A stretch of DNA of 64,000 bases from Streptosporangium canum (GCF_900113865.1 NZ_FOQY01000003.1:372001-436000), one strand, 5' to 3'. Counted from the first letter of the stretch, positions 7,720 to 16,604 are shown. The notes: generated by a model from the sequence alone, not told the origin. Numbers and translations are program-made.

Positions 7720-7743
7720 GGCCGCCCCATCGGCGGCCTTTCT
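7720..7743 (+). terminator. Terminator after the alpha/beta hydrolase
   Basis: GGCCGCC and GGCGGCC pair across a CCATC loop and are followed by TTTCT. The position 65 bp after the hydrolase stop fits the end of the TetR-hydrolase transcript and separates it from the NACHT gene. Confidence 0.6.
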
Positions 7744-7929
7744 CGCTGCGGACCGGGCGCGTTCCCGGCCTTGCGCGGCAAGCACGTCCCAGAACCTCGA
7801 GCTGAGCGGTCCGAGCAGGAGCCCGTCGGCCGCCCAGGCCAGTGGCGCGATGGTCCCTGGATACTTCATCCTCTTAAACGCGACTTTAACGCGACGGAAG
7901 GCCGCCCGCCGCAGGGCACGATCACTACG

Positions 7930-10065
7930 ATGGCCGCCATGGTGGGCGAACGGAAGTGGCGGGCCTGGCTGTTATGGCTGTCCATGGTGCTCGCGCCGGT
8001 CGTGGTGTCGGTAGCCGCCAACCAGGTGCTCAACGACGGCGTGTGGAGCGGCTCTTGGCTCGCCGGCACCATCGTGGCGGCGGTGGTGGCCGGTCTGGTC
8101 GTCGAACGGACGGGGCGCGTGCTCGCCCCCGCCGCCGGAACCGTCACCGAGACCATGCGGGAGCTCGCCCAGCTGGTCCACGACCGGTGGAGCGATGAGG
8201 TGGTGACGCGTTCTCTGGGCGATCCGCCCATCCCGGTCTCCTGGCACATGACCCGCCGAACCAAGCTCATGGATCACCCGCACCTGATCGCCGACCGTGA
8301 GCCGGCGGTGTCGGGCCGATCGGACGACATCGCCGCGCTCGCCGTCGCCTTCCGCGCGCTGCGCCGTCGCCGCCTGGTCATCACCGGAGGCCGGGGTACA
8401 GGCAAGACCACGCTGGCCATCCAATTGATGCTGGAACTGATCCGCACGCGTGCTGACGACGACCCGGTCCCGGTGCTCCTGCCCGTCGCCGACTGGGACA
8501 TCGAAGCCCGTCCTCGGTTCCAGGACTGGGTGGCCGAGCGGGTGCGCACCGACTACGCCGCCCTGCGCACGCCGGGCAACCGGCAGGACGGCGCCGACGT
8601 CCTGGCGGCCCGTGGCTCGATTCTGGCCATTCTCGACGGCCTCGACGAGCTGCCGGAGCCCGCCCGCGCCAAGGTGATCGAGAAATTGTCCGACACGCTC
8701 ATGGAACGCGATCAGGTGATCATCACGTCGCGTACCACCGAGTACGGCAACGCGGTCACCGCCGCGCGGCGCCCGCTCAAAGCCGCCGCCGTCATCGCGC
8801 CCAAGGCGCTGCACCCCGACATCGTGGCGAACTACCTGAGCGCCGCTTTGCCCGCGCTCTCCTCGTCCTCGGCGTGGACCAAGGTCTTGCGCGCCCTCAG
8901 GGAGGGCGCCGCGCCGGCCCTGGCCGATGTCACCTCCACCGCCTTGGGCCTATGGCTGGTCCGGGCCGTCTACATCGACCAGCCGGACGCCGACCCGGCT
9001 CCGCTCGCGACCGAGTACGCCGACGACGCGCGGGCCCTACGAGCTCACCTGCTCGACAATGTCCTTGGTGCGCTGCTGAACGCACGCACCACGATCCGGC
9101 CCACAGTATGGGATCCGGCCGGCATCACCGAATGGACGAACCGGCTGGCACGCCTACAGGCCGAATCCGGCGGTCATGACCTGGCCTGGTGGCGGCTGAC
9201 CGACCAGGCGCTGCCCGCCTCCCGGACGCAGCGCGCGCTCGCCCGCACCTGGATCAGTGCCTTGAGCGGTCTGGTGTTCGCACTCCCCGCCGCGTTGACC
9301 GCCATGCTGACCTACGGGCCGGTCTTCGGCTCGATCTTCGGCATCTTCTTCGGTCTGTCCGCGATGCAGGCCGCCCGCACCCCCGACTTCGCTCCACTGC
9401 GCGTACGGCAACGGCTGCAGGACTTCACCCGCGGTCTGTTGTCCGACATGCGAATGATCTTCCTCATCCTGCCGGTCGGCCTCGGCCTGCCGGCGGTGGG
9501 CTACAACGCCTGGGTGCACGGCTGGAAGATGGGCCTGGCCGGCCTGTTCTCAGCGCTCGGCATCGGCTGGGTGACCCTGCGGGTCTCGCGGCTGCAGGAC
9601 AAGAAGCCCGCCGAAGCGGACGAGAATCGGCTCCCCCCGTTCACCGCCGCCGTCACCCCGCAATCCACCTGGCGGGTCAACCGAGGCCTCGTGGGTCTGC
9701 AATTGATGAACGCACTGCTCCTGGGGGCGATCGTCGGCTTCGCCGTCGATTTCATGAATGAGGCGTCCATCGTGCCGCCTCACCCGTCCGCGGCCGTGGA
9801 CGCGGGGATGGGCATCATCTGCGGCATAGCGTTCGGCCTGGTGAACAAACGCCAGCACATGTGGCTGATGTCCACCATCGCCCTGGTACACCTCGGGCCA
9901 TCAGGCCGGCTGCCGTTCCGCTTGATGCGCTTCCTGCACGATCTGCACCACCTGGGCGTCCTGCGGACCGTGGGCCCCTTCTACCAGTTCCGCCACGCCG
10001 AACTACAAGATCATCTCAGCGCCACCAAGGCGACCGTCACCCCCGCCGGCAGGCCCCGCCTCTGA
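7930..10065 (+). CDS. Membrane-embedded NACHT-family NTPase
   Basis: I start at ATG 7930 (7939 is an alternative); the upstream open frame overlaps a terminator and looks non-coding. The 711-residue protein has two N-terminal membrane helices (about 12-29 and 42-58), then a NACHT module: P-loop GGRGTGKTT (153-161), Walker B ILAILDGLDELP (231-242) and the sensor VIITSRTTEY (263-272). A helical region follows, then four or more membrane helices from about residue 445 (LSGLVFALPAALTAML) to 640. No LRR, TPR or WD repeats are visible. NACHT NTPases are signal-transduction ATPases, several of which act in anti-phage defence; a membrane-perturbing output here is inference. Confidence 0.85.
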   Translation: MAAMVGERKWRAWLLWLSMVLAPVVVSVAANQVLNDGVWSGSWLAGTIVAAVVAGLVVERTGRVLAPAAGTVTETMRELAQLVHDRWSDEVVTRSLGDPPIPVSWHMTRRTKLMDHPHLIADREPAVSGRSDDIAALAVAFRALRRRRLVITGGRGTGKTTLAIQLMLELIRTRADDDPVPVLLPVADWDIEARPRFQDWVAERVRTDYAALRTPGNRQDGADVLAARGSILAILDGLDELPEPARAKVIEKLSDTLMERDQVIITSRTTEYGNAVTAARRPLKAAAVIAPKALHPDIVANYLSAALPALSSSSAWTKVLRALREGAAPALADVTSTALGLWLVRAVYIDQPDADPAPLATEYADDARALRAHLLDNVLGALLNARTTIRPTVWDPAGITEWTNRLARLQAESGGHDLAWWRLTDQALPASRTQRALARTWISALSGLVFALPAALTAMLTYGPVFGSIFGIFFGLSAMQAARTPDFAPLRVRQRLQDFTRGLLSDMRMIFLILPVGLGLPAVGYNAWVHGWKMGLAGLFSALGIGWVTLRVSRLQDKKPAEADENRLPPFTAAVTPQSTWRVNRGLVGLQLMNALLLGAIVGFAVDFMNEASIVPPHPSAAVDAGMGIICGIAFGLVNKRQHMWLMSTIALVHLGPSGRLPFRLMRFLHDLHHLGVLRTVGPFYQFRHAELQDHLSATKATVTPAGRPRL

Positions 10066-10125
10066 GGCCAAAGGGATGCTTCATCCTGGCTCAGGACTGG
10101 CCCACAACCAGCGAGCGCCAATGAG

Positions 10126-10163
10126 AACGGGCGGGACTCCGTGAGACTGGAGTCCCGCCCGTT
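10126..10163. terminator. Bidirectional 15-bp hairpin between the NACHT gene and tRNA-Arg
   Basis: AACGGGCGGGACTCC (10126-10140) and GGAGTCCCGCCCGTT (10149-10163) are perfectly complementary around an 8-base loop. The hairpin can end both the rightward NACHT transcript and the leftward tRNA transcript. It parallels the hairpin at 3369-3397 beside the other attachment site. Confidence 0.8.
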
Positions 10164-10211
10164 TCGGCGTTCTGTCCGCAGGTCAGGCCCGTGTTCGGGC
10201 TGGCCTGGCTT

Positions 10212-10255
10212 GTGTGCCCCCTGCAAGATTCGAACTTGCGCTCCCGGCTCCGGAG
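10212..10255 (-). repeat. tRNA-Arg 3'-half: putative attachment site (proximal)
   Basis: This segment of the intact tRNA-Arg gene recurs at 3409-3452 with two mismatches. It runs from the anticodon loop through the T arm to just beyond the acceptor, the segment most often used by tyrosine integrases. Integration here would leave a functional tRNA, as observed. Confidence 0.8.
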
Positions 10256-10286
10256 GCCGGTGCTCTATCCCCTGAGCTAAGGGGGC
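10215..10286 (-). tRNA. tRNA-Arg (anticodon CCG)
   Basis: Read on the minus strand from 10286: acceptor GCCCCCT pairs with AGGGGGC, a short D arm (GCTCAGGGGATAGAGC), anticodon stem CCGGC/GCCGG with loop CTCCGGA giving anticodon CCG, and T arm GCAAG-TTCGAAT-CTTGC. The discriminator is A and CCA is not encoded. It decodes CGG, a frequent Arg codon in this GC-rich genome. Confidence 0.95.
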
Positions 10287-10367
10287 CAACGAGTGATTAG
10301 ATTACCAGCATCTTGAGGGGAACCGACACTCGTAGCGCGAAGTAGACGACCTCAGGGGCACCGGCCC

Positions 10368-11264
10368 TCAACTGATAGCTGTCCGAGGGGCCGGACGGAC
10401 CGCTCCCCGGTAGCGCGATCGGTAGTAGGTGGAGGCGGCAAAGTCCGTCGTCCTGACGACGTCGCCGGTCTTGGGAGCGTGCACCATGACCCCGTTCTTC
10501 ACGTAGACGCCGACGTGGGTGGGGTCTCCGGTGCCGCCTCCGAAGAAGACCAGATCTCCGGGACGGAGCTGGGAGAACGGCACGCGGCGCCCCTGCCGGA
10601 ACTGGCTGCCGGTGTAGTGGGTGAGCGCGGCTCCCGCCCTGGACCAGGCGTGCAGCGCGAGGCCGGAGCAGTCGAAGCCACCACCGGTCGGGCCCGCGCT
10701 GGAACCGCCGCCCCAGACATACGGCCTGCCGACCTGGCGGAGCGCCGCGGCCACCGCCGTCTGCCCCGGCGAGAGGAGACCTGACCGCCGGGTGGAGGCC
10801 GACGGGGCACGGGATGGGCCTGATGGGGCACGGGAGACCTCCGGCCTGGCGGAGGAGACGACGGCCGGTTGACGGACCCGCGTGGGCGATCCAGGTCCGG
10901 AGGAACCGGCCCCGCCGGAGGATCCGGAACCGGAGGAAGATCCGGAACCGGAGGAAGATCCGGGGCCGGAGACGGTGGCGTCCGGGGACCGGGGGACGCG
11001 ACTGCCGGAGAGAATGTCCTCAGCGTCGCCCCGGACGGCCCGAGGCGGGAACTCCGGGCTCGTGCGGCCGGCCCCGCAGGCAGTGGCGAGCACGAGACGG
11101 ACTCTTGCTCCGAACCATCTCCGGACACCGTCCGGCAACTCGGCCTCGGACAGCAGGCGCCTCCAGCCGTCGGCGGCCTGCGGGCAGGGACGGGCAGGAG
11201 AGGCCTGAGGGCCCCCTGCGAGGGCCACCGCGAGGACGGTGGCGGTGAAGACTGTCGTGATCAT
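10368..11264 (-). CDS. Secreted NlpC/P60 peptidoglycan endopeptidase
   Basis: 298 residues with a good GGGAGGG ribosome-binding site before ATG 11264. An N-terminal signal peptide (1-22) is followed by a disordered Gly/Ser/Pro-rich linker (about 98-160) and a C-terminal NlpC/P60 domain (about 165-290). The catalytic Cys is in FDCSGL (C199), the His in THVGVYV (H250), and a third polar residue is H262 (VHAPKTGD). Such enzymes cut stem peptides in the cell wall. The long upstream region carries a candidate c-di-AMP riboswitch, a common control of wall hydrolases in actinomycetes. Confidence 0.92.
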   Translation of the reverse strand: MITTVFTATVLAVALAGGPQASPARPCPQAADGWRRLLSEAELPDGVRRWFGARVRLVLATACGAGRTSPEFPPRAVRGDAEDILSGSRVPRSPDATVSGPGSSSGSGSSSGSGSSGGAGSSGPGSPTRVRQPAVVSSARPEVSRAPSGPSRAPSASTRRSGLLSPGQTAVAAALRQVGRPYVWGGGSSAGPTGGGFDCSGLALHAWSRAGAALTHYTGSQFRQGRRVPFSQLRPGDLVFFGGGTGDPTHVGVYVKNGVMVHAPKTGDVVRTTDFAASTYYRSRYRGAVRPAPRTAIS

Positions 11265-11720
11265 GCGTGCCCTCCCTGGGCTCGATGAACGATCGAGGCC
11301 TCAGGATGCGCGGGAGGGGGTGTTCCCCGAGGAGCCGAACCGAGTTCTGTGGATAACGCTCGGACGCCCGTACACAGGGAGTTGATCTAGAGCTGCACAG
11401 GGAGGTGGGCTGGGGTTTTTACAGCCGTCGAGCTACCGGGAGCGCGAGCTCGGCAGGGCGCGGAGCGGCTTCACCGGCACGTCGCCACCCGGCCCGGTAA
11501 GCCCTCGGGTAAGCGGCGCCTGTTCCGGCCCACAGAACAGTCGCCCATCAGCGGCGAGGAGACAGGCGAGCCGGTTTTCAGCCATACGGCCGGACGAGCA
11601 CGTCCGGCCGTATCCGGAAGCATCGGCCCCGATATCCGCTGCCGCTCATCGGTCAGATCCCGCACACGCCGCGATCACCGCGGCGGGAAGTGACGCAACG
11701 ATCAAATGGCGGAACAGCTT
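11265..11720. other. 456-bp spacer upstream of the NlpC/P60 gene
   Basis: No gene is supported. On the minus strand it contains the riboswitch-like leader (11421-11517) and then about 150 bp of leader before the NlpC/P60 start. A single perfect DnaA-box sequence TTATCCACA (complement of 11348-11356) is present but isolated. The remainder shows no clear element. Confidence 0.6.
11421..11517 (-). promoter_or_regulatory. Candidate c-di-AMP (ydaO-type) riboswitch
   Basis: Read on the minus strand, the segment begins CGCTTACCCGAGGG, continues with GGGTGGCGACGTGCCGGTGAAGCCG (broken here as GGGTGGCGACGTG and CCGGTGAAGCCG), and ends GCTCCCGG then CGACGGCTG. Order and wording resemble actinobacterial ydaO leaders upstream of rpf and NlpC/P60 genes (conserved GGTGAAGCC and GCTCCCGA...CGACAGCT blocks). 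It lies about 157 bp before the NlpC/P60 start. The match is by eye and imperfect in the terminal block. Confidence 0.5.
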
Positions 11721-11957
11721 CTAGGCGTGAGCCAGGGCCCAGTACTTGGTGCCGGCAATCGTGGTCGTGGTGCAGTAGTAACCGGGGCCGGCCGCGTTGG
11801 CGGCGCTGTGGCACTGGTTCGCGCCCTTCGTGGTGTACGAGTAAATCCGGCTGATCACCTGGGCGGAGGCCACGCCCGGCAGCAGGGTGACGGCCACGGC
11901 GGTGGCGGCGACAGCGGTGGCCATCCCGGCGGACAGGCGCTTCATGGTGGTCTTCAT
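11721..11957 (-). CDS. Small secreted protein, function unknown
   Basis: 78 residues starting at ATG 11957, behind AAAGGGGACC. Residues 1-32 form a signal peptide (twin-basic start, hydrophobic core, cleavage near VASA-Q). The mature part is about 46 residues (QVISRIYSYTTKGANQCHSA...GYYCTTTTIAGTKYWALAHA) and contains two cysteines about 15 residues apart that could form one disulfide. The family is not recognised. It stands alone, with its own strand and spacing. Confidence 0.75.
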   Translation of the reverse strand: MKTTMKRLSAGMATAVAATAVAVTLLPGVASAQVISRIYSYTTKGANQCHSAANAAGPGYYCTTTTIAGTKYWALAHA

Positions 11958-12496
11958 AGTTTGGTCCCCTTTAAGCGGTAGCTGTATCAAGATTCCTTGA
12001 TGTGGGCGTTGGTCACCCACGAGGACAATCTTCGCGAAGCGCTTATAGCGCCGCAAGATCGACATCGGGGAGCCTACAGGCTTGGCACCTCCATGTCAGT
12101 GGGGCTCCGCGCACGAATTCGGCCGTACGCGGATGCCGTCACACGCTGGTTACTGCACGCGATCTCGCTCCGCCCGACGGGGGGCGGAACGCGCTCGGAC
12201 CGGAAGCCGGGACGGACCGCCGCCGGTAGCTTCCACCGGGCCGATCGGCCATGACGGCCTCCACGCAGCCGCCTCGTCTCAGCCATGACGGACTCCACAC
12301 AGCCGCCCCGTCGAGCCCCTGCCGTACGCCGGCGGCGATGGGCGCGGCCCATGAGAAAGGCGGCGGGACAGGCCGTATGACAGGCGGCGCGAGGACCTCG
12401 CCGCTTTCCGGGAAACCTTCCGTGAACGGATAGCTGTCCGTACGCATCCACCGAAAACCGCGCGTGGCACGCCTTGGAGGAGTTAGCCTCACGGCC
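11958..12496. other. 539-bp spacer with a 34-bp tandem repeat
   Basis: No gene is supported in this region. It contains the promoter region of the small secreted protein and, at 12248-12315, two tandem 34-bp units that start GCCATGACGGCCTCCAC and GCCATGACGGACTCCAC. Near the right end, GGAGGAG at 12476-12482 precedes the receiver gene. Confidence 0.6.
12248..12315. repeat. 34-bp tandem repeat, two copies
   Basis: Units 12248-12281 and 12282-12315 share GCCATGACGG-x-CTCCAC-x-CAGCCGCC-x-CGTC with a few substitutions. The repeat is non-coding. Confidence 0.8.
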
Positions 12497-12886
12497 GTGG
12501 GCGAGGTTCTGGGCAAGATATTGGTGGTGGATGACGACGAGGTCATCCGACAGCTCATCGCGGTCAACCTGACCCTGGAGGGGTTCCAGGTGGAGACCGC
12601 CTACGACGGGCAGAACTGCCTGGATCGGGTGCTCGACGTGATGCCCGACGTGATCACGCTGGACGTCATGATGCCCCGGCTGGACGGCTGGATGACCGCC
12701 ACCAGGCTGCGGGGTGACGAGGAGACCCGCCACATCAAGGTGGTCCTGATCACCGCGCGGGCTCAGGAGGACGACAAGCGCCGGGGGCTCGGCATCGGGG
12801 TCGACGCCTACCTCACCAAGCCGTTCGATCCGGCCGAGCTCATCCAGGTCGTCCGCGACCTGGCTCTCGCCACCCGCAGCGGCTAG
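12497..12886 (+). CDS. Stand-alone response-regulator receiver protein
   Basis: About 129 residues from GTG 12497 (GTG 12464 is possible; neither is ideally spaced from GGAGGAG at 12476). It is a receiver domain only: ILVVDDDE with the acidic pocket, phospho-Asp in [14 protein letters not shown], Thr in VVLITARAQ and Lys in YLTKPFDP. It has no DNA-binding output, so it is CheY-like and may act by protein contact. No histidine kinase is adjacent. Its stop overlaps that of the convergent LAL regulator by four bases. Confidence 0.88.
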   Translation: MGEVLGKILVVDDDEVIRQLIAVNLTLEGFQVETAYDGQNCLDRVLDVMPDVITLDVMMPRLDGWMTATRLRGDEETRHIKVVLITARAQEDDKRRGLGIGVDAYLTKPFDPAELIQVVRDLALATRSG

Positions 12887-15657
12887 AGCAGGCCGTCCTT
12901 GCGGGCCACGGCGGCGGCCTGGGTGCGGGAGGAGACGCCGAGCTTGCCCAGGATGTTGGAGACGTGCACGCTCACCGTCTTCTGCGCGATGAACAGCCGC
13001 TCGCCGATCTCACGGTTGGGCAGGCCCTCGGCCACCAGGGCGAGCACCTCCCGCTCCCGGCCGGTGAGCAGTCCCGCCTGCGCCGGGGCGAACCGGGCCC
13101 GGCGGCCCAGCTCCGCCAGGGCCTCGCTCAGCGGCCGGGCGCCCAGTGACTCGGCGTCCTCGACGGCGCGCTCCCACTCCTTCAGCGCCGCGACGCGCTC
13201 CCCCGAGGCGAGCAGCGCCTCGGCCAGCCGCCACCGGGAGCGCGCGGCCTCGTAGACGAACCCGACGTCGAACGCCTCGACCACCGCACGCCACGCCTCG
13301 ACGTCGGCGCGGCCGTGCGCGCGGTGCCATTCGGCCTCCGCCCGTGCCAGCCAGGCCCGCCCCTCGAACCCCATCCCGGGCCTGGCCGCCCGCCGCGCGC
13401 GGGCGAGCAGCTCGTCGGCGCCGTCGGTGCGGCCGAGGTCGGCCAGCGCCCACAGCGCGATCGCGCTGATGCGGATGCCGCCCACGTCGATGCAGTCCAT
13501 GGTGTCGAGGACCGCGGTCGCGTGTCGCAGGGCGAGCTCGGGCTCCTGCCGCCAGAGGGCGTGCTCGGCGGCCAGGCCCCGGGACATGTAGGCGACCAGG
13601 GAGTCCGACCAGAACGGCCGGAGCCAGGTGAGCCGTTCCTCGACCGCGGGCATCCCCATGGCGACCTCGATGAACAGCGCGAAGGAGGAGAGGATGGCCT
13701 CGGGGACCTTGCCGACGCGCGTGCCGAACCCGGCGGCCGTCTCCTGGGCCTGTGTCCACTCCCCCGCCATGTAGCGGATCAGGAACTGCAGGAACCGCAG
13801 GTCGGTGCCGAAGGTGCTCCAGGTGAGGCCGGCGTCTCTCGCCAGCCGCACGCCTCGGTCGGCGGTCACGGCGGCGGTGGCCATGGAGCCGCGCTCGAAC
13901 TGGATCCGGGCGTAGTGGAAGATCGCGCGCAGGTCCATGGCGAGGTCGCCGGAGTCACGGGCGGCGGCGGAGCCGAACAGCTCCTCCGCCCGGGTGAGGT
14001 CGCCCTCGAACTCCGCGCAGGAGGCCAGCATGATCGTCGCGCTCTTCTCCGCGTCGCTCGCCCCCGTGGCCCTGGCGACCTCCAGCGCGCGGTCGGCGAG
14101 GGGTCTGACCTCCGCGTGCCGCGCGCCCCAGCTGAGCGTGCGGGAGAGCGTGGCCAGCGCCCTGGCAAGGACGGGGGTCCCGGCAGGGGCCGCGGCCACG
14201 GCCGCCTCGGCGGCCGTGATCGCCCCCGGCACGTCGTCGGAGTCGTAGAGGTAGTAGGCGAGCCGCTCCGAGGCCTCGGCCGACGGGGGGATCCGCCGGG
14301 CGTAGGCGATGGCCCGGTGGTTGTCTCCCATGTCGGCCGCCGCGGCGGCGGTGCGCAGCGCGAGCCGGACGTGGTCCATCCCGGCGAGGCGCTCGGCCTC
14401 GGGGACCCGGTCCCAGAGGCCGAGCGCCTGCTCGAAGTGGCGGTGCGCCTCGGCGGGGGCGCCGAGGCGCTCGGCCCGCCGCCCGGCCTCCACCGAGGCG
14501 GACAGGGCTTCGGCGAGGTCGTGGCCGGCCAGGTAGTGGTAGGCGAGCTCGGCGGCGGCGCCCTTGCGGACGGTGAGCAGGCGGGCGAACTCGGAGTGCA
14601 TCCGGGTCCGCTCGCCCGGCAGCAGATCGGTGTAGACGGCCTCCTGGAGCAGGGCGTGCCGGAAGGCGTAGCCGTACTCCCCGTTGGTGCGGAGCAGGCC
14701 GCGCGAGACGATCTCCCGCATGGCCTCCTCGAAGGCCAGCTCGTCCAGGCCGGAGGCATCCCGGAGCAGGTCGTGGTCGACCCGCCGGCCCGCGACGGCC
14801 GCGCCGCGGAGCACCCGCTGGGCCGCGTCGGAGAGCAGCTCCGCCCGGGAGAGCAGCAGGCTGGCCAGGCCGTCGGTCATCAGGGAGCCGTCGATCGCCG
14901 CCTCCAGGAGCTCCTCGGCGTAGAACGGGTTGCCCTCCGCCCGGTCGACGACCTCGCGGATCATCTGGACGTCGTCGCCGCCGAGTGCGGCCAGGTAGTC
15001 GGCCATCTCACCGCGGTCGAGCGGGCTCAGCTCGACGGCCGTCACCGAGGGAAGGCGCTTGAGCTCTGCGAGGACCCGGCGCAGCGGGTGGCGCCGGTGG
15101 AGGTCGTCGGTCCGGTAGGTGCCGACCAGGCAGACGCGCTCGGTCTGCAGCATCCGGCTGAGGAAGACCAGCAGGTCACGGGTGGACTGATCGGCCCAGT
15201 GCAGGTCCTCCAGGACCAGCAGCACGGGCTGCGCGGCCAGGAACCCGAGCATCGAGCCGAACAGCTGCTGCTGGGTGAGGCCGGAGGTGGTCTCCGGGCC
15301 GAGGTCGGTGCCGCCGGGCAGCAGCCTGCCGAGGACGGGCCGGGCGTCGATCGCCGCGCGCAGCTCGCCCCGCGCGCTGCGCAGGGCGTCCGCCAGCGGG
15401 AGGTACGGCAGCGCGTCGCCGAGCTCGGCGCACTGCCCGACCAGTACGGCGAAGCCGGCGGCCTTGGCCCGCTCGCCCAGCTCCGTCACCAGCCGGGTCT
15501 TGCCGATGCCCGCGTCGCCGCCGACGAGGGCCACCCCGGCCAGGCCGGCGGCGGCCGAGTCGAGCACAACGGTCAGGCGGTCGAGCTCCACCAATCGCCC
15601 GATAAGAACACTGTGCTCGTTTTGCCACCCCACGTCGGCGAGTATGTCACGACACAC
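12883..15657 (-). CDS. LAL-type LuxR-family ATPase regulator
   Basis: 924 residues if the GTG at 15657 is used; GTG 15633 is an alternative and neither has a clear ribosome-binding site. The N-terminal AAA-like domain has Walker [11 protein letters not shown] (46-55) and Walker [13 protein letters not shown] (about 147-158). A long TPR-like helical middle follows. The C-terminal LuxR HTH (about 862-924) is [20 protein letters not shown] then [19 protein letters not shown]. Large ATP-binding LuxR regulators activate secondary metabolism or sugar genes. The LysE exporter is divergent 80 bp away and is a possible target. Confidence 0.93.
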   Translation of the reverse strand: MCRDILADVGWQNEHSVLIGRLVELDRLTVVLDSAAAGLAGVALVGGDAGIGKTRLVTELGERAKAAGFAVLVGQCAELGDALPYLPLADALRSARGELRAAIDARPVLGRLLPGGTDLGPETTSGLTQQQLFGSMLGFLAAQPVLLVLEDLHWADQSTRDLLVFLSRMLQTERVCLVGTYRTDDLHRRHPLRRVLAELKRLPSVTAVELSPLDRGEMADYLAALGGDDVQMIREVVDRAEGNPFYAEELLEAAIDGSLMTDGLASLLLSRAELLSDAAQRVLRGAAVAGRRVDHDLLRDASGLDELAFEEAMREIVSRGLLRTNGEYGYAFRHALLQEAVYTDLLPGERTRMHSEFARLLTVRKGAAAELAYHYLAGHDLAEALSASVEAGRRAERLGAPAEAHRHFEQALGLWDRVPEAERLAGMDHVRLALRTAAAAADMGDNHRAIAYARRIPPSAEASERLAYYLYDSDDVPGAITAAEAAVAAAPAGTPVLARALATLSRTLSWGARHAEVRPLADRALEVARATGASDAEKSATIMLASCAEFEGDLTRAEELFGSAAARDSGDLAMDLRAIFHYARIQFERGSMATAAVTADRGVRLARDAGLTWSTFGTDLRFLQFLIRYMAGEWTQAQETAAGFGTRVGKVPEAILSSFALFIEVAMGMPAVEERLTWLRPFWSDSLVAYMSRGLAAEHALWRQEPELALRHATAVLDTMDCIDVGGIRISAIALWALADLGRTDGADELLARARRAARPGMGFEGRAWLARAEAEWHRAHGRADVEAWRAVVEAFDVGFVYEAARSRWRLAEALLASGERVAALKEWERAVEDAESLGARPLSEALAELGRRARFAPAQAGLLTGREREVLALVAEGLPNREIGERLFIAQKTVSVHVSNILGKLGVSSRTQAAAVARKDGLL

Positions 15658-15738
15658 CGACAGCAGGCCGAATGGTCCACGGACGGCACCGGCGAATGGT
15701 CCTCACCCCGGGATCGGAGCGGCCGTAGGGTCGGAACC

Positions 15739-16359
15739 ATGGTCTCTCCGTCCACATTCCTGCTCTTCGCGGTGGCGTCCCTGGCACTGGTCCTGGTGCC
15801 CGGCCCCAACCACCTCTACATCGCCGCCCGGGGCATCGCCCAGGGACGGGCGGCCGGACTGGCGAGCGCGTTCGGCGTGGAGACCGGCACTCTGGTGCAC
15901 ATCGCGGCGGCGGCGGCCGGGCTCTCCTACGTGGTCGCCCGGTCCGCCACGCTCTTCAACGTGATCAAGTGGGCCGGAGTGGCCTATCTGATCTATCTGG
16001 GCGTCCGGACGCTGATCGGCGGGCAGGAGCTCACCGCCCAGCGGGCCACGCCGCAGCCGCTGCGCGCGATCTTCCTCGAAGGCGTGATCGTCAACGTGCT
16101 CAACCCCAAGGTGATCCTGTTCTTCCTGGCGTTCCTGCCGCAGTTCGTGGATCCGGCCGCGGGTTCGGTGCCGCTGCAGATCGCCCTCCTGGGCGGCACT
16201 CTCCTGTTCCTCGGCCTGATCTCCGACATGATCTACGCCGCGGGCGCCGGCGCGCTCGGCAGGCGGTTGCGCGACCGTTCGAACGTGCTGCGCTACTTCA
16301 GCGGGATCGTCTACCTGGGGCTCGGCGTCGCCACCGCCCTCTCCGGCCGGTCGACCTGA
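15739..16359 (+). CDS. LysE/RhtB-family amino-acid exporter
   Basis: 206 residues from ATG 15739; the open frame extends far upstream only as a shadow of the LAL gene. It has five to six membrane segments and the family N-terminus 'FLLFAVASLALVLVPGPN' with 'ARGIAQGRAAGLASAFGVETG', the LysE/RhtB signature. The 'NVLNPKVILFFLAFLPQFV' motif is also conserved. These proteins export amino acids such as lysine, threonine or homoserine lactones with proton exchange. Divergent to the LAL regulator. Confidence 0.93.
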   Translation: MVSPSTFLLFAVASLALVLVPGPNHLYIAARGIAQGRAAGLASAFGVETGTLVHIAAAAAGLSYVVARSATLFNVIKWAGVAYLIYLGVRTLIGGQELTAQRATPQPLRAIFLEGVIVNVLNPKVILFFLAFLPQFVDPAAGSVPLQIALLGGTLLFLGLISDMIYAAGAGALGRRLRDRSNVLRYFSGIVYLGLGVATALSGRST

Positions 16360-16600
16360 TCGCACAGGTCGCCCACCAGCCGGGCCAGCGGGCCGGGGTC
16401 CGCCATCACGCCCAGGTGCCCCCGGCGGGGGATCAGGATCAGGCGTCCGTTCCGGCAGGCGCGGAGGAAGTCGCGCTCGCCGCTCCGGAACGGGTCGCGG
16501 GCGCCGTTGACCAGCCACACCCGCCCGGGATAGGCGGCCAGCGCGGCGAGCTGGTCGTGCCCGGTGACGGCCTCGACGACCTGCGGCATCACCTCGCATG
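16311..16600 (-). pseudogene. Alpha/beta-hydrolase remnant (C-terminal part)
   Basis: The minus-strand frame encodes YPGRVWLVNGARDPFRSGE...RLILIPRRGHLGVMADPGPLA...LVGDLCDQV, the last third of an alpha/beta hydrolase with the acidic residue (GARDPF) and the catalytic His (RGHL). The nucleophile elbow and everything before it are absent; upstream of about 16600 the frame becomes meaningless. The 3' end overlaps the LysE gene by 49 bp. It appears to be one half of a deletion scar with the TetR remnant. Confidence 0.7.
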
Positions 16601-16604
16601 ACAG

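Larger units (their letters stand above)
3409..10286. mobile_element. Putative genomic island integrated at tRNA-Arg(CCG), integrase lost or supplied in trans
   Basis: The region is bounded by the 44-bp tRNA-Arg direct repeats and lies on the 3' side of the intact tRNA gene, as expected for site-specific integration. Cargo: AlkD-like protein, DUF998 membrane protein, truncated SRPBCC gene, ArsR regulator, TetR regulator, alpha/beta hydrolase and a NACHT NTPase. No integrase, excisionase, replication or transfer gene is seen, so it is either a remnant or a passively mobilised element. Element status is inferred from the repeats and cargo. Confidence 0.6.

Noticed and set aside
7597-7869. Minus-strand ORF of 90 codons beginning MKYPGTIAPLAWAADGLLL
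   Set aside because: It has no recognised domain, overlaps the 3' end of the hydrolase and crosses its terminator. The first 30 residues look somewhat protein-like, but not enough to call.
7690-7929. 80-residue N-terminal extension of the NACHT protein
   Set aside because: It overlaps the terminator hairpin at 7720-7743 and looks non-coding; ATG 7930 begins the conserved membrane helix region.
11348-11356. Perfect DnaA-box sequence TTATCCACA
   Set aside because: Single copy with no cluster of boxes, AT-rich unwinding element or dnaA/dnaN neighbours; probably chance or a minor DnaA-binding site.
13315-15738. Upstream extension of the LysE frame giving a 1,014-residue protein
   Set aside because: The first ~808 residues are antisense to the LAL regulator and have no domain. 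The LysE family starts at ATG 15739.
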